A program made the translations under genes and the position numbers. 64,000 nucleotides of DNA from Clostridia bacterium (GTDB lineage: Bacteria; Bacillota; Clostridia; Christensenellales; Borkfalkiaceae). Under the pieces are notes generated by a model. The model was given only the letters and a program-made list of their open reading frames with translations, searched no databases and was not told the DNA's origin. The stretch covers positions 1 to 64,000 of the forward strand of contig JAFTPR010000043.1 of NCBI GenBank assembly GCA_017463145.1, given 5' to 3'. This document shows, one piece after another, positions 7,713 through 14,688 of the stretch; position 1 is the first letter of the stretch; each line of letters opens with the position of its first letter.

Positions 7713-7762
7713 GAACAAATTGTTCCAAAATACTTGACTTGGAACAAAATGTTCCGTATAAT
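7713..7762 (+). promoter_or_regulatory. Twin GGAACAnnnTGTTCC operators and lipoprotein promoter
   Basis: GAACAAATTGTTC at 7713-7725 and GGAACAAAATGTTCC at 7741-7755. The promoter is TTGACT (7734-7739), 17 bp, TATAAT (7757-7762). The second operator fills the spacer, so occupancy would block transcription. Confidence 0.75.
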
Positions 7763-7795
7763 ATAATTATAAAATTTATTTTTGGAGGTTTCAAT

Positions 7796-8104
7796 ATGCA
7801 ATTAGATACTGTAAAACAAAAAAGAAGAAAACTTTTCATTCTTTCATGTCTGATGATGGTGGTATTATTTTTAAGTGGGTGCGGTGGCGCGCGAGTTACC
7901 AAGACGAATTATGATAAAATTTACAATGGAATGTCTTTCAATGAAGTTGTTCAGATTTTAGGAGATGATTATGAAGTAAGTAGTAGTGCGGGATTTGGTG
8001 GATATAATTCTAGTTGCTATATTTGGGAGGGCTTTGGTGGCGCAAATATCACTATCATTTTTTTAAATGGCGAAGTATTCTCAAAAGCGCAAGCTGGATT
8101 GTAA
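7796..8104 (+). CDS. Small lipoprotein with DUF3862/BLIP-like domain
   Basis: A 102-aa exported lipoprotein: basic start KQKRRK, hydrophobic stretch 13-26, lipobox LSGC with Cys29 as the lipidated residue. The remaining part (YDKIYNGMSFNEVVQILGDDYEVSSS, then YIWEGFG, ITIIFLNGEVFSKAQAGL) has the GMs..EV..ilG and FxnGxvxsKxQxGL pattern of DUF3862 proteins, which have the beta-lactamase-inhibitor-like fold. The start is set by GGAGG 7 nt upstream. Expressed from an XRE-repressed promoter. The function of the domain in Firmicutes is not established. Confidence 0.8.
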   Translation: MQLDTVKQKRRKLFILSCLMMVVLFLSGCGGARVTKTNYDKIYNGMSFNEVVQILGDDYEVSSSAGFGGYNSSCYIWEGFGGANITIIFLNGEVFSKAQAGL

Positions 8105-8108
8105 TTTA

Positions 8109-8136
8109 TTCAATTTAGGTTAGTTAAGACTCACCA
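8109..8136 (+). repeat. 28-bp repeat copy B ending in CTCACCA
   Basis: Differs from 1896-1923 at only three positions (all G to A) and has the same context: 4 nt after a stop codon and directly before a terminator. Confidence 0.6.
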
Positions 8137-8138
8137 GT

Positions 8139-8167
8139 AAAAAGCACAGGAATGTCCTGTGCTTTTT
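8139..8167 (+). terminator. Terminator after lipoprotein gene
   Basis: A 13-bp perfect stem AAAAAGCACAGGA / TCCTGTGCTTTTT with a 3-nt loop. Confidence 0.9.
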
Positions 8168-8264
8168 GCTGTATGTGCCTGTTGTTTTCGATAAAAGTAA
8201 TTAACTGATAGTGTTTTTTCTCTTTATAAATAAAGCGCTTGTTTAAAAAAGACGGTATAAAAAA

Positions 8265-8987
8265 ATGATTTTTCGCAATACTGAAAGTATGTTTGGAATT
8301 CCTAAAATTTATTGGGTTTTAATCAACTCTTTCGCTTCGTTTTGGTTTCTCTTTATCATATCGAAAATTCTTGGCAAAAAACAGATTGCGCAGCTGGAAT
8401 TTATCGATTATGTAGTGGGGATATCCCTTGGCTCAATCGCCGCGGAATGGGCGTTTTCCGACGACCGTCCTTTTTATTACTATGCGATAGCCATGGCGAT
8501 TTTCTTTCTCTTGGCGCTGTTCGTGGCGATTGTCGGCAGAAAGAGCAGTTTTTTGAAAAGGTTATTTAAGGGAAAGCCCGTCACTTTGATTTACGAGGGT
8601 AAAATCCTGTCGGAGGGATTGGATAAAAGTAAGATAGACGTAAACGACCTTTTATCCATGCTTCGGGAAAAAGGATATTTCGACTTGAACGACGTAGCGT
8701 ATGCCATTTTTGAAACGAGCGGTCAATTATCCGTTTTGCCTAAGGGGAATCAAAAACCCGTTGTCATTGAGGATATCGATACCAAAAAGGTAAAACGTTC
8801 GGCTTTGACGGACGTGTTGATCGTAGACGGCGTAATTTCCAAATCTGGCTTAAACGAAGTCAATAAGACAGAGGAATGGCTTTTTGGCAAATTGCAAGCA
8901 AAAGAAGAAAGCGAATTGGAAAATATCCTTTTGGCAACGTACGACGACGAAAACGACGAATTGCATATTCATTACAAAACGGATTAA
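8265..8987 (+). CDS. DUF421 (YetF/YrbG-like) membrane protein
   Basis: A 240-aa protein with three N-terminal hydrophobic helices (about residues 15-35, 50-65 and 70-92) and a cytoplasmic C-terminal part of two small alpha/beta units. GKKQIAQLEFIDYVVGISLGSIAAEWA and the KGKPVTLIYEGKILSEGLDKSKIDVNDLLSMLREKGYFDLNDVAYAIFETSGQLSVLPK segment are characteristic of DUF421/YetF proteins. Their molecular role is poorly known; Bacillus members are linked to spore germination or envelope functions. The ribosome binding site is weak; an alternative ATG lies at 8289. A terminator follows at 8997. Confidence 0.85.
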   Translation: MIFRNTESMFGIPKIYWVLINSFASFWFLFIISKILGKKQIAQLEFIDYVVGISLGSIAAEWAFSDDRPFYYYAIAMAIFFLLALFVAIVGRKSSFLKRLFKGKPVTLIYEGKILSEGLDKSKIDVNDLLSMLREKGYFDLNDVAYAIFETSGQLSVLPKGNQKPVVIEDIDTKKVKRSALTDVLIVDGVISKSGLNEVNKTEEWLFGKLQAKEESELENILLATYDDENDELHIHYKTD

Positions 8988-8996
8988 TGGAAAAAC

Positions 8997-9038
8997 ACCT
9001 GCGGCAAAAGTATACGCCGCAGGTTGATTCTTTTTTTT
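8997..9038 (+). terminator. Terminator after DUF421 gene
   Basis: Stem ACCTGCGGC / GCCGCAGGT followed after a few bases by T8. Confidence 0.8.
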
Positions 9039-9068
9039 AAATAGAAAAGCAAAAACGCTTGGTATTGC

Positions 9069-9097
9069 TTGCCACCACCGTGAAAATATGATATAAT
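9069..9097 (+). promoter_or_regulatory. mntP promoter
   Basis: TTGCCA (9069-9074), 17 bp, TATAAT (9092-9097), about 30 bp before the start codon. The leader is too short for a yybP-ykoY Mn2+ riboswitch. Confidence 0.65.
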
Positions 9098-9126
9098 ACC
9101 GTTATCCTTAAAAAGTAGGGCGGATT

Positions 9127-9711
9127 ATGAATGTAAATTTTTCATTTTTCTTGAACAGCATATTGCTCGGTATAGGGCTCGCAATGGACGCATTTTCCGT
9201 GTCGCTTGCAAACGGTTTGAATGAACCGTGTATGAAAAAAAGAAAAATGTGCGGAGTGGCGGGTGTTTTTGCCGTCTTTCAATTTGCTATGCCGATAATC
9301 GGTTGGATTTGCGTTACCACGATTGCGCAGATATTCGGCGCGTTTGAAAAGTGGATTCCTTGGATTGCGCTTATGTTGCTTGGCTTTATCGGCGGAAAAA
9401 TGCTCTATGAGGGCATTAAATGCAAGGAGGACGAGGCGCACGCGCCTGCCGTACGTTTAGGCGCGTTGCTTTTGCAGGGTATTGCAACGTCTATCGACGC
9501 GCTTTCCGTTGGTTTTACAATCGCTGATTACAACGTGTACGAAGCGCTTTTGTCTTGCGGTCTTATCGGCATTGTCACTTGGTTTATCTGCTTTGCGGGT
9601 ATTGGAATCGGCAAGACGGCGGGCACAAAGCTTGCCAACAAAGCAGGTATTTTAGGAGGCGTAATACTGATTGTTATCGGGTTGGAAATATTTATCACAA
9701 GCCTGTTTTGA
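9127..9711 (+). CDS. mntP: Manganese efflux pump MntP
   Basis: A 194-aa six-helix membrane protein that exports Mn2+. Its two MntP repeat signatures carry the intramembrane aspartates: GIGLAMDAFSVSLANG (about residues 16-31) and GIATSIDALSVGF (about 118-130). The length and the full repeat structure match the family (formerly YebN/DUF204). It stands alone under its own promoter. The last 17 bp overlap the convergent esterase gene, and no hairpin separates them. Confidence 0.93.
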   Translation: MNVNFSFFLNSILLGIGLAMDAFSVSLANGLNEPCMKKRKMCGVAGVFAVFQFAMPIIGWICVTTIAQIFGAFEKWIPWIALMLLGFIGGKMLYEGIKCKEDEAHAPAVRLGALLLQGIATSIDALSVGFTIADYNVYEALLSCGLIGIVTWFICFAGIGIGKTAGTKLANKAGILGGVILIVIGLEIFITSLF

Positions 9712-10546
9712 GTGTATTACATAATTCCTGCGCAAACAATTCGCCAAGCTTCACTACGCTCGTCGAGTCGTAATGCGCGGTATCGGGGGCTTCGGTCGGT
9801 TCAAAAGCGGTCGTAAGCCCTGCTGCAACGGTGTCTATGAAACGGACACCGTTTTTTTGTGCGTACGCTTGTTTTACGGCATTCAACTCCCGATAATACC
9901 TCCAAACCTCCGAAATGGCGCCGTCTGCGTATATGCAATTGGCGAGATAGGGTGAAAATTTAGTGGAAAAATCGCTTAAAAGCCTGTCGAAACGTGCCGC
10001 GTAGTTTTCCACGTGACGCATTGCTGTCGCGTCGCTTTCGCCTTGCATCCAATAAAAGGCGCGTATTTGCGGTTCGTAGCCGTCCGCTTGCAAAAGCGCT
10101 ATGCTGTCCCGTAAAAGTAGGGTCAATTCGTTATATGCCCAACCTGCTTGAAGGCGTTCTTTATCGGCGGGAAAATGTTCGGCTCGCGCCGTAGGAGAAT
10201 ACGGTTCGCCGTTGCTTGGAGAAAGCCAATCGTGGTAAAGATTTGTGCCGCCAAATGCACATTTTACAATAAAAAATCGTTCGTTTGGATAGCGGTCGGA
10301 AATGGTTTTGGCAATACCGATTTCAGGGCCTAACGTGTCTTTATGTATTTCCGTACAATTTACGGTTGTTTTTACAAATTCGTTGCTTTTCTTGTCGTGA
10401 GAGAAATAATTGATTAACACATTTTCGTATCCGCTGCGAAATTTTTCGACGGTCACTCCGTCAAAATGTAAGGGCAGGTATTTGGTGAACCCCACCCCTA
10501 CGGCGTTGGATTGTCCCGCTAAAATGATAATGTTTGCTGTTTTCAT
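9695..10546 (-). CDS. SASA-type (sialate O-acetylesterase-like) SGNH esterase
   Basis: A 283-aa predicted carbohydrate esterase. The nucleophile block is ILAGQSNAVG (Ser13), the oxyanion/glycine block FGGTNLYHDW (about 98-107), then WMQGESDA (166-173) and the catalytic His in DTAHYDSTS (His258), all typical of DUF303/SASA. There is no signal peptide, so it acts inside the cell or on imported sugars. An AGAGG site precedes the ATG by 9 nt. The substrate is not determined; such enzymes remove acetyl groups from sialic acid or hemicellulose. Confidence 0.85.
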   Translation of the reverse strand: MKTANIIILAGQSNAVGVGFTKYLPLHFDGVTVEKFRSGYENVLINYFSHDKKSNEFVKTTVNCTEIHKDTLGPEIGIAKTISDRYPNERFFIVKCAFGGTNLYHDWLSPSNGEPYSPTARAEHFPADKERLQAGWAYNELTLLLRDSIALLQADGYEPQIRAFYWMQGESDATAMRHVENYAARFDRLLSDFSTKFSPYLANCIYADGAISEVWRYYRELNAVKQAYAQKNGVRFIDTVAAGLTTAFEPTEAPDTAHYDSTSVVKLGELFAQELCNTLKTGL

Positions 10547-10719
10547 AAAAGATACCTCTGCGTACAGTATAGCATGTGTTCAAAAAAAATGCAATATTTT
10601 TTATGTATTTTTGGACTGTTAAAGTTGTCTTGTATTTTGCAATTTTAATCCGAATCCAACTACGCTCGAATAAAACAAAAGAATTTGAAACAAGTTTTTT
10701 CGGGAATATAACCCCAGAA

Positions 10720-10748
10720 TTTGTTGTAAAACTTCATCTTACAACAAA
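10720..10748. other. Perfect 10-bp inverted repeat
   Basis: TTTGTTGTAA (10720-10729) and TTACAACAAA (10739-10748) around a 9-nt loop, 37 bp before the tRNA-Pro promoter. Could be an operator or weak terminator. The rest of 10547-10784 is AT-rich with no gene that I can see. Confidence 0.5.
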
Positions 10749-10784
10749 TATTAAAAAATTGTTGCAAATGGCAGTAAAAAAGAA

Positions 10785-10813
10785 TTGACATTTAAAAATA
10801 CATTTGTTATAAT
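10785..10813 (+). promoter_or_regulatory. tRNA-Pro promoter
   Basis: TTGACA (10785-10790), 17 bp, TATAAT (10808-10813), 12 bp before the tRNA. Confidence 0.85.
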
Positions 10814-10825
10814 GTATGCGTTTAA

Positions 10826-10901
10826 CGAGGCGTAGCGCAGCTGGTAGCGCGCAGCGTTCGGGACGCTGAGGTCGTGGGTTCGATCCCCGTCGCCTCGACC
10901 A
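10826..10901 (+). tRNA. tRNA-Pro (CGG anticodon), integration target
   Basis: Acceptor CGAGGCG/CGCCTCG, D-arm with GCGCAGCTGGTAGCGC, anticodon stem CAGCG/CGCTG with loop TTCGGGA (anticodon CGG), T-arm GGGTTCGATCCCC, encoded CCA. Its 3' end from 10879 is the left attachment core of the mobile element and is restored intact by the insertion. Confidence 0.96.
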
Positions 10902-10905
10902 AAAA
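10879..10905 (+). repeat. attL core (27 bp)
   Basis: Identical to 28210-28236. It starts TTCGATCCCC in the T-loop and runs through the CCA into A5. Differences begin at the flanking base on each side. Confidence 0.92.
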
Positions 10906-10950
10906 CGACGGTTTTTTGTGTGAAAAACGCTTAAAAACCGTCGTTTTTTT
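10901..10950 (+). terminator. Element-supplied terminator for tRNA-Pro
   Basis: Stem AAAAACGACGGTTTTT / AAAAACCGTCGTTTTT ending in T7. It replaces the chromosomal tRNA terminator, which was pushed to 28232-28268 by the insertion. Confidence 0.85.
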
Positions 10951-10979
10951 GCGTTCAGACGAGAAAAACTCTCGTTTTT

Positions 10980-11001
10980 GCGGGGAATTTGCGGGGAATT
11001 T
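10980..11001 (+). repeat. Left arm-type repeats (2 x 11 bp)
   Basis: GCGGGGAATTT twice in tandem, between attL and the integrase stop codon. A related pair lies at 28142-28163 inside attR. Likely binding sites of the integrase N-terminal arm domain. Confidence 0.6.
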
Positions 11002-12325
11002 ACCAATTATCCAATTTTTTACCTTCTTTCAGAAGGTATTCGTCCGATAAATCGGTATAGGCGTTTCCGAGCTTGCCCAGGGAATGACCCATAAACTCCA
11101 TACGCGCGTGATCGGCGACGCCCAATTCTTTACAACGGGTATTAAACGTTGTTCGTAAATCGTACAGCTTATGGTTCGGCAGAGCGTCTTTAATTCGTCG
11201 TCGCAAGAGTTGCGGGGGCGGGAGCTTCGGAAGCCCGCCCTGCAAATGCATACGTAAGCGTTTGCAGATAGGGATTCTCTTGAATTCTCGCTTTTGGTGC
11301 TTGCGCTTCGAGTTTACGGCTACGATAAAATTGCCTTGTACGTTGACGGTCGCCAGCTCGTTGGGGCGTAAGCCCGTATACAACGCGATCGCCGAAGCAA
11401 CGATATATTCGTGCTCGGTTAGAGAAGCGAACAGCTTTGTTTCCTCTTCTCTCGTTAGCGCAGTTCCGCTTTCACAAACGTGCTTGACGTGCAGGAAGAT
11501 ATTTAAGGGCGATTTATCGACGATACCGTGCGCGATTACTCCTTTAAATATGATCGATATAAGGGAATACAACTCGTCGGCAGTCTTGCTCTTGCCTTCG
11601 GCTCTCAGCTCGTCGAACAGTTTTTTGCAGTCTGCGGGGTTGATTCGCCGTAGCTCCGTATCCTTGAAACGTGGGATTAAATGCTTTTCCAGCCTCGCTT
11701 CGTCTACGCGGTACGTTTGCGCGCTGACTTGTTCTTTTCGGAACGTTTTAAAATAATATCGAGCAAAAGAGGTAAACGTTGATGGAATAGAGGGCAAATT
11801 ATATTCTCTCGGCTTCGCCTTTCGTAGCTTTTCCAACATTTTCGCTTTTGCGATTTCTTTCGTTTTCCCGCTGGCGGATAAATTATACCCGTCCGCGCGA
11901 AATCGAATCTCCACATTGAATCCGTTTACGCCGCACTTGTGCTTTCGCCAATGGCAGCGTTTTTTGTTTACAATGATAAGTCCTTGAATTTTTTTAGGCA
12001 TTTGTTTGATCTCCTCTTCGGTAAATTCAATAATGCCTTGTTTCGCTTCGTCCGTTTCCTCCCCGAAAACGGGCGTTGTTATATTTTCTTCCGGGACAAA
12101 CCGTAGCTGTTCCCGGATACTTGTGAAAGAGTACAAGCGGCAAGCCGCAACGTAACCTTTCAACTCGCTATGTGCAAGTTTTAGCGTGTGTATCAGCTTC
12201 GATGCACGTCGCCATTCGACGGAAGAGGGGACGCGCGAATAGGCGTCCCCGTCAATAAAACAATTTAGCAACTCATCGATAAAGTTTCCAATCTGGTTTA
12301 ACTGTTCAGTTTCAAATTTATCCAT
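11000..12325 (-). CDS. int: Tyrosine recombinase / integrase
   Basis: A 441-aa site-specific recombinase that would insert and excise the element at tRNA-Pro. The C-terminal catalytic domain shows Arg I in LYTGLRPNEL (about residue 320), box II LYDLRTTFNTR (Arg391), MGHS (His414) and the nucleophile Tyr423 in NAYTDL. The usual box II histidine two residues before Arg is Asp here, a known but uncommon change. Residues 190-290 form the SAM-like core-binding domain. The start at 12325 is chosen because AAGGAG lies 6 nt upstream; an ATG at 12367 lacks a site. Its 3' end abuts the arm repeats and attL, the usual position. Confidence 0.93.
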   Translation of the reverse strand: MDKFETEQLNQIGNFIDELLNCFIDGDAYSRVPSSVEWRRASKLIHTLKLAHSELKGYVAACRLYSFTSIREQLRFVPEENITTPVFGEETDEAKQGIIEFTEEEIKQMPKKIQGLIIVNKKRCHWRKHKCGVNGFNVEIRFRADGYNLSASGKTKEIAKAKMLEKLRKAKPREYNLPSIPSTFTSFARYYFKTFRKEQVSAQTYRVDEARLEKHLIPRFKDTELRRINPADCKKLFDELRAEGKSKTADELYSLISIIFKGVIAHGIVDKSPLNIFLHVKHVCESGTALTREEETKLFASLTEHEYIVASAIALYTGLRPNELATVNVQGNFIVAVNSKRKHQKREFKRIPICKRLRMHLQGGLPKLPPPQLLRRRIKDALPNHKLYDLRTTFNTRCKELGVADHARMEFMGHSLGKLGNAYTDLSDEYLLKEGKKLDNW

Positions 12326-12431
12326 ATGCTTCTCCTTTGTAAAAAAAATATGCATAAATTGTAACATAAAACAGATTTTTTTTGGACAAAGCGTTTTTTC
12401 GTGATAGAATCACGAAATAGCTTTTTGTGGT

Positions 12432-12845
12432 TTAGTTCAGCAACCAAAGGTTGCCGCAGACGCGGCAGATCGCCTGCACGTGTGTTTTGGATTCCACGGC
12501 CGTTATGTAACCGTCTAAGACAGAGCGGATAACGTAGAAAATTATAGCCAAAATGAAGAATACTTTTGTGTGAGAGTCGGGAAGTTTGTTCGTTGAATCG
12601 AGCAGTTGAACGCCGACAATCTTAAAAATCCCGGTAAGCATTTTAAGAACCGATGTGCCGAAATCTCCCATTATGCTTGCGATCAGAACGATAATGAAAA
12701 GGACGTACAACGTAGTTATAACGCTTTTAATAGAACGCAGCCAAAGAGCTTTGTGGTATTCGGTTGTAAATGCGAGATCGTCGCATTTACAATAGGGGCA
12801 ACGTAGATTTCTTCTGAGCGGTTTTTCATCTTGATTGAAAGACAT
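12432..12845 (-). CDS. Two-pass membrane protein with a split zinc ribbon
   Basis: 137 aa. An N-terminal CPYCKC (Cys16, Cys19) and a C-terminal CRVCG (Cys127, Cys130) would together bind one metal. Between them lie two hydrophobic helices (about residues 38-62 and 94-112), so both halves of the ribbon are on the same membrane side. It sits leftward between integrase and repressor and shares their direction. I do not recognise a named family. It may be an immunity or superinfection-exclusion protein of the element, but that is speculation from position only. Confidence 0.7.
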   Translation of the reverse strand: MSFNQDEKPLRRNLRCPYCKCDDLAFTTEYHKALWLRSIKSVITTLYVLFIIVLIASIMGDFGTSVLKMLTGIFKIVGVQLLDSTNKLPDSHTKVFFILAIIFYVIRSVLDGYITAVESKTHVQAICRVCGNLWLLN

Positions 12846-12857
12846 TGCTTTACCTCC

Positions 12858-13289
12858 TTATTGATTTTTTGCGGCTTTGCCGTTTTTTGAAACTTTATAT
12901 CCAAGGTGCATCCCTTTTAATTCTGCAAAAATACTCTCCTGCATATAACGCGGTAGCTCCGCATACATAGTTATCCAATCAACGGGATAAATCGGCGCGT
13001 TCTTACGGATCGCGTCGATAATTTTTTGCTCGTCTACGGAAAGTGAAGATACCCCGTCTGTTTGTTGGTATACTATCACATTTCCAAAGTCATCGGATAT
13101 TCCTAACAAAAAATCTATGGAACATTCAAAAATTTTTGCCAGTTTTTTTAAGGCATCGCTGCTTGGTTCGCTTCGCCCTTTTTCCCATTCGCAAATGCTG
13201 TTTGGTGTAAGCCCTACCTCATAGGCGATATCGCGTTGAGTTAGTCCTTTTTCAACACGAAGCTCTTTTAATCGAACAGAAAACTCCAT
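12858..13289 (-). CDS. XRE-family repressor of the element
   Basis: 143 aa. Residues 1-62 are an HTH_3 domain (LTQRDIAYEVGLTPNSICEWEKGRSEPSSDALKKLAKIFECSIDFLLG). A C-terminal part of about 75 residues contains VDEQKIIDAIRKNAPIYPVDWITMYAELPRYMQESIFAEL, possibly for oligomerisation. The start is set by AAGGAGG 5 nt upstream; an upstream ATG at 13439 would read through the promoter region. Divergent from the main rightward block, whose promoter contains overlapping palindromes. By position this is the lysogeny-type repressor. There is no Ser/Lys peptidase domain, so LexA-like self-cleavage is not expected. Confidence 0.88.
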   Translation of the reverse strand: MEFSVRLKELRVEKGLTQRDIAYEVGLTPNSICEWEKGRSEPSSDALKKLAKIFECSIDFLLGISDDFGNVIVYQQTDGVSSLSVDEQKIIDAIRKNAPIYPVDWITMYAELPRYMQESIFAELKGMHLGYKVSKNGKAAKNQ

Positions 13290-13338
13290 ATAAGCCTCCT
13301 TTTTTAATTTAATTATACAAAAATTTTGGGTAAAACGC

Positions 13339-13395
13339 TTGACAACCCAAAAAAAATGTGTTAATATGGGGTAGATTAACACAGAAATTCTGTGT
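13339..13395 (+). promoter_or_regulatory. Main rightward promoter with overlapping operators
   Basis: TTGACA (13339-13344), 17 bp, TAATAT (13362-13367). TGTGTTAAT (13357-13365) and ATTAACACA (13375-13383) form a perfect 9-bp inverted repeat over the -10. ACACAGAAATTCTGTGT (13379-13395) is a second palindrome sharing ACACA with the first. The layout suits cooperative repression by the divergent XRE protein. Confidence 0.8.
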
Positions 13396-13495
13396 TTTAG
13401 GAAATTCAAAAAATCTTGAATTGTGGCAAATAGGGGCAAAAGAAGCCTTCAAAACGTAAATAAAATAGCACTTTGGGGGTGCTTTGGAGGGAAAT

Positions 13496-14671
13496 ATGCA
13501 CGATTTAATGGACTTTACACCAAGGGACAATTTCAACTTTTTCAAATTTCGGTACGAGCCGGAAAAAGAAAAAAAAGAAATCTTCCTCAGCAAATGCGAG
13601 CGGGTATTGGAGTATGCCCACGCAACGGTACAAGACCTTTGCTTGTTGGGCTACAACTTGTTAGAGCTGAAAAACGGCGGCACGTGGAAAGAGGTTCGAG
13701 ATCCCGAAAGCGGGAATACGTTCAACTATCTTTCCTTTGAGAAGTTTTGCGCACACGCCTTCGGTTTTTCGGAGACAAAAACGTCAAACCTGTTGAGTTT
13801 GTCGCAGTTTGTACAGATCAGCGGCGGCAGACACGGTAGCTTTATCGAGGAGCGGTATGCAAACTTCAATACAAGTCAGCTTATAGAGCTTGCGCCTGTT
13901 GGTTCAGGACAGAGGCATTACTTTACCGCCGATATGACGGTACGAGAGATGCGCATAGTCAAGGATTATCTCAATAAAGGCAATTATTGGGAAGATAAAC
14001 TGAATGAAGATTTTGACGTATTGACCTATGCGCGCAGGTTCAAAGAGGCGAAGGATACATTGAAAGGAATCTCGTCTTTTCTATCCGATACGACCTCGAA
14101 GCCGTTGCCGGGACAACTGACGTTCACGGACGTGGTGCAGGAAGATTCAGCCGAAAAGGATGAGGAAGTTGAAGCGGAAATATCCGACGTCGGAACTGAC
14201 GAGGCGGAAGCCCCGATTGAAGAGCTTGAAACGCAAATCGAGGATATATCCGACGTCGGATATCCAAACGAGGAAACTTTCGAGGAAGAAGTAGAAGCGG
14301 AACAGCCGAGTTCCGACGTCGGAACTTGTTCGGCGCAGGAAAGTGATTCGGCGGACGACCAAGCGGAAGTAAGCAAGTATAGATTTGATAATCGGAAAAA
14401 TATCCGTGCTTTTTACGCCGATTATAAAAATTGGGATAAAATCTATGAACTTTATCCTTGGGCGAAAGTGTATCGATACAAGTTTAAAAACGGTATGGCG
14501 ATTCTTGCTATGGAAACGACGACCTGCAAGGACTTGAAAGGTATGGTCGCCGACGTGGACAATGTGCGTTATTTCTGGCGCGCGGCAGATGAGGCGGGCG
14601 AGTGTCGGACGTACGAGGTATCGCTGCTGTACGTCGAGCAATATGTGCCAACGATAAAAGATGAGCTGTAA
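13496..14671 (+). CDS. Element protein, possible ParB/DNA-binding-like N-terminus, acidic middle
   Basis: 391 aa, first gene of the rightward block. The N-terminal 200 residues are helical, with a stretch (YNLLELKNGGTWKEV, FNYLSFEKFCAHAFGFSETKTSNLLSLSQF) that resembles helix-turn-helix parts of phage and plasmid proteins; I cannot name the family. An acidic linker at about 215-300 has the motif SDVG three times, each encoded by the same palindrome TCCGACGTCGG(A). The final 90 residues form a compact alpha/beta domain (WDKIYELYPWAKVYRYKF). GGAGGG precedes the ATG at 13496. Role in replication, partition or control is only a guess from position. Confidence 0.75.
   Translation: MHDLMDFTPRDNFNFFKFRYEPEKEKKEIFLSKCERVLEYAHATVQDLCLLGYNLLELKNGGTWKEVRDPESGNTFNYLSFEKFCAHAFGFSETKTSNLLSLSQFVQISGGRHGSFIEERYANFNTSQLIELAPVGSGQRHYFTADMTVREMRIVKDYLNKGNYWEDKLNEDFDVLTYARRFKEAKDTLKGISSFLSDTTSKPLPGQLTFTDVVQEDSAEKDEEVEAEISDVGTDEAEAPIEELETQIEDISDVGYPNEETFEEEVEAEQPSSDVGTCSAQESDSADDQAEVSKYRFDNRKNIRAFYADYKNWDKIYELYPWAKVYRYKFKNGMAILAMETTTCKDLKGMVADVDNVRYFWRAADEAGECRTYEVSLLYVEQYVPTIKDEL
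14183..14325. repeat. Three copies of the palindrome TCCGACGTCGGA in a gene
   Basis: Copies at 14183-14194, 14249-14260 and 14312-14323, each embedded in a longer partial palindrome (18 bp for the second, 16 bp for the third). Centres are 66 and 63 bp apart, close to six helical turns. They encode SDVG each time. A set of protein-binding sites or a selected peptide motif are both possible. Confidence 0.7.
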
Positions 14672-14688
14672 AAGCAGGAGGGGCAAAA

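Noticed and set aside
1896..8136. Integron attC sites
   Set aside because: The repeats lack the RYYYAAC/GTTRRRY core pair and the imperfect palindrome of attC, and no integron integrase is present.
9039..9126. Mn2+ riboswitch (yybP-ykoY) before mntP
   Set aside because: The leader after the promoter is about 25 nt, far too short for the aptamer.
10734..11006. 90-aa minus-strand frame over tRNA-Pro
   Set aside because: Antisense of the tRNA (SRRRGSNPRPQRPERC pattern), a well-known false gene.
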